From Ectothiorhodospiraceae bacterium (GTDB taxonomy: Bacteria > Pseudomonadota > Gammaproteobacteria > HK1), in the NCBI GenBank assembly GCA_024234875.1, contig JACKNM010000002.1, forward strand, positions 744,001 through 808,000: a DNA stretch of 64,000 bases. Reading direction: 5' to 3'. Positions 52,358-59,539 of the stretch are shown here, piece by piece. Below the pieces are notes generated by a model that saw only the letters and a program-made list of their open reading frames with translations, did not search any database and was not told where the DNA came from. Each line of letters starts with the position of its first letter. Position 1 is the first letter of the stretch. Position numbers and translations under genes: made by a program.

Positions 52358-52637
52358 CCGCCGGCGCGGCGGACGCGGGCGGGCACCGGGCCCCGGCTCC
52401 ACGGGCCCCTCCCGCAGCGCCGTCGCCCGCGCGCCGCAACCGGTCGCGGGTCCGGGTACGGGCTCTTGCGCCAGCGCGTGCCCGTTTCCATCCCTCCACG
52501 GTTCCCGAGATGACAGACACCGCCCGCCGGCGGAGCCAGTCGCCGCCCACCCTGGGGACGGACTCCCGTCGGGGCGGCCCCCCGTGGCCGCCCGTCCCCG
52601 GTGACTGCACCGTGACCCGTTGGTAGCTGAATATGTC

Positions 52638-52660
52638 CTTGCTGATTGTTAGCAAGACAA
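52638..52660. promoter_or_regulatory. SlyA-like operator in the spacer of the promoter
   Basis: TTAGCAAGACAA (52649-52660) matches 10 of 12 positions of the SlyA consensus TTAGCAAGCTAA. A symmetric arm pair CTTGCT (52638-52643) and AGCAAG (52651-52656) overlaps. Position between -35 and -10 implies repression, probably autoregulation by the SlyA-like product 14 bases downstream. Confidence 0.55.
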
Positions 52661-52667
52661 CTATTAT
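52639..52667 (+). promoter_or_regulatory. Promoter of the SlyA/MarR-type gene
   Basis: TTGCTG (52639-52644) and TATTAT (52662-52667) have a 17-base spacer. The predicted start site is near 52674, the A of the ATG start codon; no Shine-Dalgarno sequence is present upstream of the ATG, so the transcript may be leaderless. Confidence 0.55.
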
Positions 52668-52673
52668 CGCGAC

Positions 52674-53222
52674 ATGCTTCGCGAGAACCTCGAGCGAAAC
52701 TTCGGTTTCCTGGTGAACGACGTGGCGCGGTTGCTGCGCACCACGTTCGATCGCCGCGTGAGGACGCTCGGGCTCACGCGCTCCCAGTGGTGGGTCCTCA
52801 CCCACCTCTATCGCAGTGACGGCATCACCCAGCGGGCCCTGGCGGACACGCTCGAGCTCGAGCAGGCATCGCTGTGCCGGCTCCTCGACCGTCTGGAATC
52901 CAACGGTTGGGTCCGGCGCGAGCCCGATCCGCAGGACCGCCGCGCCAAGCGCGTCTTCCTGACCGAGGAGGTCGCGCCGGCGATGAAGGTGATGCGCCAG
53001 GTTGCCGCCGAGCTGCGGGCCGATGCCATGGCCGGGCTCGACGACCCGGAGCGCGATCAGTTCGTGGAGTTGCTGTTGAAGGTGAAGTCGAATCTGACCG
53101 GTCTCGGCGGCTCGGAGAGCAACGGGGCGGCGCGTGACGTGCCGGCCCGCAACGGCAGCCGCCGTGCTGGCGCTCGCCGCAGCGCCGCCGAGGCCACCCA
53201 AGTCCCGGAGAGCCCCCCGTGA
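52674..53222 (+). CDS. MarR-family regulator, SlyA-like
   Basis: 182 residues. The winged helix is LTRSQWWVLTHLYRSDGITQRALADTLELEQASLCRLLDRLESNGWVRREPDPQDRRAKRVFLTEEVAP, with the SlyA-like phrase DRRAKRVFLTEE and N-terminal FGFLVNDVARLLRTTFDRR. It should bind TTAGCAAG-type sites as a dimer and respond to small aromatic acids. The extra C-terminal ~35 residues are Arg/Ser-rich and unusual. It overlaps the EmrA-like gene (GTGA), and the pair resembles slyA/emr-type efflux regulation. Confidence 0.92.
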   Translation: MLRENLERNFGFLVNDVARLLRTTFDRRVRTLGLTRSQWWVLTHLYRSDGITQRALADTLELEQASLCRLLDRLESNGWVRREPDPQDRRAKRVFLTEEVAPAMKVMRQVAAELRADAMAGLDDPERDQFVELLLKVKSNLTGLGGSESNGAARDVPARNGSRRAGARRSAAEATQVPESPP

Positions 53223-54406
53223 GCGACGCCGCGCAGTCGTCCCCGTCCACACCCTCCCTTCCCGCCCGTCGCCGCCTGCGTATCGGTCGTACTGTGGTGC
53301 GCCTGGTCCTGTTGCTGGTGGTCCCGGTGGCCGCGGTGCTCGCGGGGCTCTGGTTCTGGATGCACAGCGGGCGGTACGTCACCACCGAGAACGCCTACGT
53401 CAAGGCCAACATCATCGCCGTCAGCACCGACGTCGACGGCCGCGTGGAATGGGTCGGCGTGAACGACAACGACTGGGTCGAGTCCGGTCAGCCGCTGTTC
53501 CGCATCGATCCGACGCCGTTTCGGATCGCCGTCGAGCAGGCCGAGGCCCAGATGGAGGTCGTGCGCTCGGAGATCGAGTCGATGCGCGCCGACTACCGCG
53601 AGTCGCTGGTCGAGGCCGCCGAGGCACGCGAGCGTGTGCACTTCAACGAGTTGCAGCTCGAGCGCCAGAAGCGGCTGCGCGACCGCAAGCTCGGGCGCGA
53701 GGAGGACTACGACTCGGCCGCCTACGAGCTCGCCACCGCACGCCAGCGGGTGCGTGTGATCGAGGAGAAGTCGCGGCGAGTCCTCGCCAGCCTCGCGGGT
53801 GATCCGGAGATCGCGGTGGAGAGCCATCCGCGCTTCCTGGAGGCGAAGGCAGCCCGCGATCGGGCGGCGGTCGACCTCGGGAAGACGCGAATCGCTGCGC
53901 CATCGGCCGGGATCGTGAGCAACATGCGGCTGCAGCCGGGTGAGTACGTCGAGGAAGGGAAACCCATCTTCAGCCTGATCGAGACCGCTCCGATGTGGGT
54001 CGAGGCGAACCTCAAGGAGACCCAGCTCACCTGGGTCCGTGAGGGCCAGGCGGCCTCGATCGAGGTCGACGCCTATCCGGACCTGAAATGGAGCGCGCGG
54101 GTGTCGACCATCGCCCCGGCAACCGGAGCGGAGTTCGCCCTGCTGCCGCCGCAGAACGCGAGCGGCAACTGGGTCAAGGTGGTGCAGCGGATCCCGGTGA
54201 TCCTCGCGATCGACCAGCCGCAGGACGCGCCGCCACTGCGCGCCGGGATGACCGTCTCGGTGTCGATCGACACCGAGCGCGAGCGGGAGATGCCGAAGAT
54301 CGCGCAGAAAGTGCTCGAGGAGACCCAGCTATCCGGCGTGGTCCAGGGCATGATGCGCGACGCGACCGCGGGTAACGGGCCCGGCGCCGCCACACCGCCT
54401 CGCTGA
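53219..54406 (+). CDS. HlyD/EmrA-family membrane-fusion (adaptor) protein
   Basis: 395 residues. N-terminal membrane helix VLLLVVPVAAVLAGLWFWMHS at about residue 31-51, first half lipoyl (YVTTENAYVKANIIAVSTDVDGRVEWVGVNDNDWVESGQPLFRIDP), alpha-hairpin of coiled coil (about 95-190), second half lipoyl and beta-barrel (TRIAAPSAGIVSNMRLQPGEYVEEGKPIFSL, PMWVEANLKETQL). This is the EmrA type that bridges an EmrB MFS pump and an outer-membrane channel. No EmrB-like gene follows; next on the plus strand is glpK. GTGA overlap with the SlyA-like gene means coupled translation. Confidence 0.92.
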   Translation: MSDAAQSSPSTPSLPARRRLRIGRTVVRLVLLLVVPVAAVLAGLWFWMHSGRYVTTENAYVKANIIAVSTDVDGRVEWVGVNDNDWVESGQPLFRIDPTPFRIAVEQAEAQMEVVRSEIESMRADYRESLVEAAEARERVHFNELQLERQKRLRDRKLGREEDYDSAAYELATARQRVRVIEEKSRRVLASLAGDPEIAVESHPRFLEAKAARDRAAVDLGKTRIAAPSAGIVSNMRLQPGEYVEEGKPIFSLIETAPMWVEANLKETQLTWVREGQAASIEVDAYPDLKWSARVSTIAPATGAEFALLPPQNASGNWVKVVQRIPVILAIDQPQDAPPLRAGMTVSVSIDTEREREMPKIAQKVLEETQLSGVVQGMMRDATAGNGPGAATPPR

Positions 54407-54501
54407 CGCGCACCGCGCGGAGCGCCCTCCCCAAACGCGCTGCGGCCCCACGCTACGACGTCGGGCCGCACGCCCGACGCCGCGGCCACGGGGGTCGAGT
54501 C

Positions 54502-54858
54502 TCAGGCCGGCTCGATGACTTTCCGCAGCACGTGCCGCCGATTGTGCGTGTAGGGCCGCACCTCCGCACCCCAGCGTCCCTTCTCCACCGCCTCGCTCCA
54601 GGCGTCGGTCACCACCACGTCCGGGCTCTCGATCTCGTAGATCGCGGTGTACCTCGGCTCGCCCTCGGCCACCATCTCCTTGCGCTCCCCGGCGATGGCG
54701 AGGATCAACGGCTCGCGCACGAGGCGAGTAACCGCGACGACACCGGGGACCTTCATCAGGAAGGCGACGTGCTCCTCGTACACCTCGTTGAAGAGGTCCT
54801 CCTTGTGCGGCTCGACATCCATGCTGACCTGGAGCAGGTAACGGGTCTTCAACGGCAT
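54502..54858 (-). CDS. Small hypothetical protein, possible ferredoxin-like (dimeric alpha-beta barrel) fold
   Basis: 118 residues. RYLLQVSMDVEPHKEDLFNEVYEEHVAFLMKVPGVVAVTRLV and PRYTAIYEIESPDVVVTDAWSEAVEKGRWGAEVRPYTHNRRHVLRKV are reminiscent of small dimeric alpha/beta barrel proteins (DUF4286 or EthD-like). No catalytic residues are defined. It lies on the opposite strand to the efflux genes with a region of unclear content (54407-54501) between. RBS GAGGAG is about 8 bases before ATG. Confidence 0.8.
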   Translation of the reverse strand: MPLKTRYLLQVSMDVEPHKEDLFNEVYEEHVAFLMKVPGVVAVTRLVREPLILAIAGERKEMVAEGEPRYTAIYEIESPDVVVTDAWSEAVEKGRWGAEVRPYTHNRRHVLRKVIEPA

Positions 54859-54899
54859 CGGGATCGACTCCTCGAAAGATGGTGATGGGTCGGGCGCGG

Positions 54900-55448
54900 T
54901 CAGCCGATTCGGCGCAGCAGCCCGGTGGCGGTGCGCAGGATCTCACCGTCGCGCACGCGGCTGTAGCGTAGCCGCAGGCCCTCGGGCACCAGGGTACGGT
55001 CGTAGACCTGCATCTCGTAGCCACCGGTCTCGGTGATCAGCAGCGCGAATACCGACAGCGTGTCGCCCTCGATGCGCGCCCAGACGTAGGGGTCCCCGGC
55101 CAGCGGGTCGAACGGCACTGCCTGCCCGAAGAGGTTGCGGCGCATCGCCGAGCGGTAGATACCCTCACGTGGAGAGGGCCGAAACTCCGCCTCGAAGTCC
55201 CGACGACGGGTCTCGCCGTCGCCGCGGTGGATCAGGACCGTCCACGCCACCCGGAAGCCCTTCTCGCCCGCGCTGATGCGCACCCGCGTGTCGCGCGGCG
55301 ACAGCTCCTCGCCCCCGGGCACCACCGCGGTGCCGGCGAACTCGCCGAGGAAGGGGGTGATGCGGTCGTCGGCCGGTGCAGGCGTGACCAGCACCGTCAC
55401 CAGCACCGCGAGCAGCCAGGCCGCGCCACGCGCTCGTCGTGTCACCAT
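54900..55448 (-). CDS. Secreted hypothetical protein, 182 residues
   Basis: N-terminal signal peptide MVTRRARGAAWLLAVLVTVL through APADDRI gives export with cleavage after APA (about residue 27). Mature part is beta-rich (GEFAGTAVVPGGEELSPRDTRVRISAGEKGFRVAWTVLIHRGDGE) with no Cys. I recognise no family. ATG at 55448 begins the signal peptide. Forty-one bases after it the 118-residue protein gene starts. Confidence 0.75.
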   Translation of the reverse strand: MVTRRARGAAWLLAVLVTVLVTPAPADDRITPFLGEFAGTAVVPGGEELSPRDTRVRISAGEKGFRVAWTVLIHRGDGETRRRDFEAEFRPSPREGIYRSAMRRNLFGQAVPFDPLAGDPYVWARIEGDTLSVFALLITETGGYEMQVYDRTLVPEGLRLRYSRVRDGEILRTATGLLRRIG

Positions 55449-55603
55449 GTCCGAGACTCCGCTCCCGTAGCCGGCGCGCCGGCACCCATTGTGCGTGCCC
55501 GGCCCGACGCCGACAACGCCGCGCGACGGCGACACGTCGGCCGGTGGCTGCCCGCGATCCGATCCGCGACAATCGGCGCACCGAGCCATCAGGGAGAAGC
55601 ACC

Positions 55604-57088
55604 ATGAGCACCGAGCCACGTCTGCTCGCCATCGACCAGGGGACGACGAGCTCGCGCGCCATCGTGTTCGATGCCGGCGGTCGGGCGCTCGCCAGCGCGC
55701 AACGGGAGTTCACCCAGCACTATCCGCGGCCCGGCTGGGTGGAGCACGACCCCGAGGAGATCTGGGAGACGACCCTCGCCGTCACGCGCGAGGCGCTGGC
55801 GCGTGGCGGACCGGTGGTGGCCATCGGCATCACCAACCAGCGCGAGACCACGCTGCTCTGGGATCGCAAGACCGGGCGGCCCGTCCACAACGCCATCGTG
55901 TGGCAGGACCGGCGCACCGCCGCGAGTTGCCAGCACCTGCGCGACGCCGGCCACGAGCCGCTGATCACCGAGCGCACCGGCCTCCTGCTCGATCCGTACT
56001 TCTCCGCCACCAAGCTCGCCTGGATGCTGGAGCACGTCGAGGGCGCCCGCGCGCGGGCCGAGGCCGGGGAGCTGGCGTTCGGAACGGTGGACGCCTTCCT
56101 CCTGTGGCGTCTGACCGGCGGCCGCGTCCACGCCACCGACGCCACCAACGCCGCCCGCACCCTGCTGCTCGACATCGCCACCGGCCGTTGGGATCCGGAC
56201 CTGCTCGCCCTGTTCGGGATCCCGGAGGCGGTGCTGCCGGAGGTCCGTGACTGCGCGTCGGAGTTCGGCACCTGTGACCCGGCACTGCTCGGCCATCCGA
56301 TCCCGGTGCGCGGAATGGCCGGCGACCAGCAGGCGGCGACGGTGGGGCAGGCCTGCTTCGAGCCCGGATCGATGAAGAGCACCTACGGCACCGGGTGCTT
56401 CGCGCTGATCAACACCGGCGAGCAGGCCATGCGCTCGACCAATCGCCTGTTGTCGACGATCGCCTATCGTCTCGACGGCCGAACGACCTACGCCCTGGAA
56501 GGCTCGATCTTCGTCGCCGGGGCGGCGGTGCAGTGGCTCCGCGACGGCCTCGGGATCATTCGCTCGGCCACCGAGACCGAGGCGCTGGCCGGCGGACTCG
56601 ACAGCAATCGAGGCGTGTACCTGGTGCCCGCATTCACCGGCCTCGGCGCGCCGTGGTGGGACCCGGACGCGCGCGGGGCGCTGTTCGGGCTCAGTCGCGA
56701 CACCGGGCCGGCAGAGCTCGCACGGGCGGCGCTCGAATCGGTCTGCTTCCAGACCCGCGACCTCGTCGACGCCATGGTCCGCGACGGGGCCACACCGCCG
56801 CCGACGCTCCGCGTCGACGGCGGCATGGTGGTCAACGACTGGCTCGCCCAGTGCCTGGCCGACGTCCTCGACACCCCGGTGGAACGCCCGGTGGTGAACG
56901 AGACCACCGCACTCGGCGCCGCCGGGCTCGCCGGCCTGCAGAGCGGCGTCTACGACTCGCTCGACACCCTCGGCGCACGCTGGCAGCGCGAGGCCCGCTT
57001 CGAGCCCCGGCTCCCGGCCGGCGACCGCGAGCGAATGCTCGCCGGCTGGGCGCAGGCGGTGGCCCAGACGCGGGGCTTCAAGCCGTAG
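55604..57088 (+). CDS. glpK: Glycerol kinase
   Basis: 494 residues. FGGY carbohydrate kinase with AIDQGTTSSRAIVFD at the N terminus, GITNQRETTLLWDRKTGRPVHNAIVWQDRRT (catalytic Asp region), GDQQAATVGQACFEPGSMKSTYGTGCFALIN and LRVDGGMVVNDWLAQCLADVL. ATP-dependent glycerol to glycerol-3-phosphate. No glpD, glpF or glpR adjoins it, which is unusual. GGGAG precedes ATG 55604. Confidence 0.95.
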   Translation: MSTEPRLLAIDQGTTSSRAIVFDAGGRALASAQREFTQHYPRPGWVEHDPEEIWETTLAVTREALARGGPVVAIGITNQRETTLLWDRKTGRPVHNAIVWQDRRTAASCQHLRDAGHEPLITERTGLLLDPYFSATKLAWMLEHVEGARARAEAGELAFGTVDAFLLWRLTGGRVHATDATNAARTLLLDIATGRWDPDLLALFGIPEAVLPEVRDCASEFGTCDPALLGHPIPVRGMAGDQQAATVGQACFEPGSMKSTYGTGCFALINTGEQAMRSTNRLLSTIAYRLDGRTTYALEGSIFVAGAAVQWLRDGLGIIRSATETEALAGGLDSNRGVYLVPAFTGLGAPWWDPDARGALFGLSRDTGPAELARAALESVCFQTRDLVDAMVRDGATPPPTLRVDGGMVVNDWLAQCLADVLDTPVERPVVNETTALGAAGLAGLQSGVYDSLDTLGARWQREARFEPRLPAGDRERMLAGWAQAVAQTRGFKP

Positions 57089-57200
57089 ACGTTGCCGGGT
57101 TACGCTTCCTCGGCCCGGGCCACGCGTTGGTTGCAGGAAAGTCGCCCGCTCTCCTCGGAGAGCCGGCTTCCGACGAAGAGCGGTTCCACGGAGGTGCTCC

Positions 57201-57413
57201 GTGTCGTGGATGGAGTCACGAAGCTGGCTGCGACGCACGCTCCGCCGCCTCGGCGCGGCCGTTGCACCAGAGATCCCCCCTGAGCTGGACGCCTGTCCGG
57301 ACTGCGGCTCACTGGGCGAGTGCACGAATGCGAGATTCGCCGCCTGCGAGCGCCGACTGCGCTACGCGCGCGCGCTTCGGGCCGACGCCGAGGGCTGTGA
57401 GAAGCCGCCGTGA
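57201..57413 (+). CDS. Small Cys-rich hypothetical protein, 70 residues
   Basis: GTG at 57201 has GGAGGT at 57190-57195, well placed. The product MSWMESRSWLRRTLRRLGAA... contains CPDCGSLGEC and a further Cys in AACERRL, resembling a zinc ribbon half or small regulatory Cys protein. Four Cys in the 25-residue middle argue against chance, but the short length and GC background leave doubt. An ATG at 57210 is the alternative start. Lies 112 bases after glpK. Confidence 0.5.
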   Translation: MSWMESRSWLRRTLRRLGAAVAPEIPPELDACPDCGSLGECTNARFAACERRLRYARALRADAEGCEKPP

Positions 57414-57470
57414 CACGGGGTTGCGTCTGACCCGCCGTGGGGTCGCGGGAGGGGGATCTCGCCACCCGTT

Positions 57471-57497
57471 CCCGGGTTGCGCTTCGCTCCACCCGGG
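57471..57497. repeat. REP-like palindrome
   Basis: CCCGGGT (57471-57477) and ACCCGGG (57491-57497) enclose an inner GCG/CGC stem. The wording CCCGGGTTGCGCTTCGCTCC is like the dispersed REP palindromes of proteobacterial genomes. No second copy is in the window. It lies between the Cys protein and the inositol-monophosphatase gene. Confidence 0.45.
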
Positions 57498-57563
57498 CTA
57501 CACGCTTCGAGTTGCGCCCATGCCAGCCGCGGCGCCGGCGATGGCTCGGGCACCCCGCGCGAC

Positions 57564-58364
57564 TCACGCGGCGCAGATCGCGCGCCAGGCGGCAGCCACC
57601 CCTGGCGCGGCGGCGAGCACCTCGTTGCCGCGGGTGAGGCCGTCGCCGGCAAGGAAATCGTTGGTCCAACCGCCCGCCTCACGGACCAGCCCGATGGCGG
57701 CGGCGGCGTCCCAGGCGTTGATGTGCTCCTCGAAGTAGCCGATGAGCCGGCCGGCGGCGACGTAGGCGATCATCAGCGCGCCGGAGCCGTTGCGCTGGAA
57801 CATTCCGCCCGCCTCGAGCAATCGCCGCGCCACCGCCAGCGTGCGCTCCGGCGTCACCCGCTGCGAGGTTCCGAGCCCGGCGACGCCATCGGTGAGTGCG
57901 GTGGCGGGCGCGACCCGCAGCGGTCGGCCGTCCAGCGTCGCGCCGGCCCCGCGCCGGAAGGCGAACAGCTCGTCGGCGTTCGGGTCGTAGATGGCCCCGA
58001 GCTCGACCTGCGTCCCCCGCACCAGCGCGATCGACACGCACCACACCGGAATCCCCGCGACGAAGCAGTCGGTGCCGTCGATGGGGTCGACCACCCACAC
58101 CGGATGCGCGGCGTCCGACAGCCGCGCGCCGCTCTCCTCACCGAGGAAGCCGTCGTCGGGGAACAGGCCGGTCAGGCGATCGCGGATCAGCGCCTCCACC
58201 GCCCGGTCGGCGGCGCTCACGCGATCCTGGAGCCCCTTCGACTCCACCACCAGGCGATCACGGTCTCGGAACATCCTGTGCGCGAGATGGCCGGCGTCGC
58301 GTGCCAGCGCCACCGCGGCGTGGAATCGAGCGTCGAGGGCGGGCGAGATCGGGCGACTGTCCAT
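57564..58364 (-). CDS. Inositol-monophosphatase-family phosphatase (HisN/SuhB type)
   Basis: 266 residues. Metal ligands: Glu76 in LGEESG, Asp93 and Asp96 in VVDPIDGTDCF, and Asp in NAWDAAAAIGLVREAGG. Family acts on inositol phosphate, histidinol phosphate or fructose-1,6-bisphosphate, Mg-dependent and Li-sensitive. The WD motif and DPIDGTDCF (usual DPIDGTxxF) fit either HisN or SuhB; not assignable. Divergent from the iron-type ABC operon. Confidence 0.9.
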   Translation of the reverse strand: MDSRPISPALDARFHAAVALARDAGHLAHRMFRDRDRLVVESKGLQDRVSAADRAVEALIRDRLTGLFPDDGFLGEESGARLSDAAHPVWVVDPIDGTDCFVAGIPVWCVSIALVRGTQVELGAIYDPNADELFAFRRGAGATLDGRPLRVAPATALTDGVAGLGTSQRVTPERTLAVARRLLEAGGMFQRNGSGALMIAYVAAGRLIGYFEEHINAWDAAAAIGLVREAGGWTNDFLAGDGLTRGNEVLAAAPGVAAAWRAICAA

Positions 58365-58488
58365 CGGCTGGCGGCACCTGAGTGGCGATTGCGAAGATGT
58401 TACAGTCCGCGCCGCGGACGGGGCAGACCGCGCGCACCGCTGGCTCACCCCGCACGAGCGAGGACCACCACCCTGGGAGGGGTCGAAG

Positions 58489-59511
58489 ATGCAACGCACC
58501 GGTTCGTTCGTCCTGCTGGCCGGCCTGATCGCCGCGGCGCCCGCGGCGCTTGCCGCCGACAAGCTCACCCTCTACTGCAGCCCGCAGATCGAGTGGTGCA
58601 ACCTGATGGTCGACGCGTTCCAGAAGGAGACCGGCATCGCGGTCTCGATGACCCGCAAGAGCTCGGGCGAGACCTTCGCGCAGCTCAAGGCCGAGGCCCG
58701 CAACCCCAAGGGCGACGTGTGGTGGGGTGGCACCGGCGACCCGCACCTGCAGGCGGCCGAGGAGGGCCTGACCGAGGAGTACAGATCGCCCATGCTCCCC
58801 GAGCTGCACGACTGGGCGCGCCGACAGGCCGAGCAGTCCGGCTACCGGACGGTCGGCATCTACGCCGGCGCGCTCGGCATCGCCTACAACCCGGACCTGT
58901 TGACGAAGAACGGTCTCGCCGCGCCCGCGTGCTGGAAGGACCTCACCAAGCCCGAGTACAAGGGCCACGTGCAGATGGCGAACCCGAACTCCTCGGGCAC
59001 CGCCTACACCACGCTCGCCACCATCGTGCAGATCTTCGGTGAGGACCCGGGCTTCGACCTGATCAAGGCGTTGCACGTGAACATCAACCAGTACACCAAG
59101 TCCGGGTCGGCGCCGACCAAGGCCGCGGGCCGCGGGGAGACCACGCTCGCCATCGCCTTCATGCACGACATGGTGGCGCAGAAGGTCAGCGGCTTCCCGC
59201 TCGAGATCGTGGCGCCCTGCGAGGGCACCGGCTACGAGATCGGCTCGATGAGCATCGTCAAGGGCGCGCGCAACCCGGACAGCGCGCGCAAGTTCTACGA
59301 CTTCGCGCTGCGTGCCGACATCCAACGCATGGCCGAGCAGGTCAAGGCGTACCAGGTGCCGTCGAACATGAAGGCGGAGCCGCCGCCGCAGGCGCCGGAC
59401 CTCTCCAAGATCAAGCTGATCGACTACGACTTCGCCAAGTACGGCTCGTCCGACGAGCGCAAGCGCCTGCTCTCGAAGTGGGACAACGAGGTGAAGGCGA
59501 TGGCGCGTTGA
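58489..59511 (+). CDS. ABC substrate-binding protein, ferric/spermidine-type (SBP_bac_1/AfuA-like)
   Basis: 340 residues. Sec signal MQRTGSFVLLAGLIAAAPAALA followed by ADKLTLYCSPQIEWCNLMVDAFQKETGIAVSMTRKSSGETFAQLKAEARNPKGDVWWGG, the pattern of ferric iron- and 2-aminoethylphosphonate-type binding proteins. Two Cys sit in the N-terminal domain (YCSPQIEWC) near the ligand pocket. The ligand (Fe3+ or phosphonate) is not certain; the permease and ATPase are of the Fbp/Sfu class. GGGAGGGG precedes ATG 58489. Confidence 0.9.
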   Translation: MQRTGSFVLLAGLIAAAPAALAADKLTLYCSPQIEWCNLMVDAFQKETGIAVSMTRKSSGETFAQLKAEARNPKGDVWWGGTGDPHLQAAEEGLTEEYRSPMLPELHDWARRQAEQSGYRTVGIYAGALGIAYNPDLLTKNGLAAPACWKDLTKPEYKGHVQMANPNSSGTAYTTLATIVQIFGEDPGFDLIKALHVNINQYTKSGSAPTKAAGRGETTLAIAFMHDMVAQKVSGFPLEIVAPCEGTGYEIGSMSIVKGARNPDSARKFYDFALRADIQRMAEQVKAYQVPSNMKAEPPPQAPDLSKIKLIDYDFAKYGSSDERKRLLSKWDNEVKAMAR

Positions 59512-59539
59512 CCGCGCCGCGGCGGCAGAGACGTCACGC

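Larger units (their letters stand above)
52358..52673. other. Intergenic region between hydroxyacid dehydrogenase and MarR/SlyA-type genes
   Basis: About 315 bases. A GC stem at 52572-52593 (GGGCGGCC-CCCCGT-GGCCGCCC) may help end the upstream transcript. The last 60 bases are AT-rich and carry the promoter and SlyA-like operator of the regulator. Otherwise I see no gene. Confidence 0.5.
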
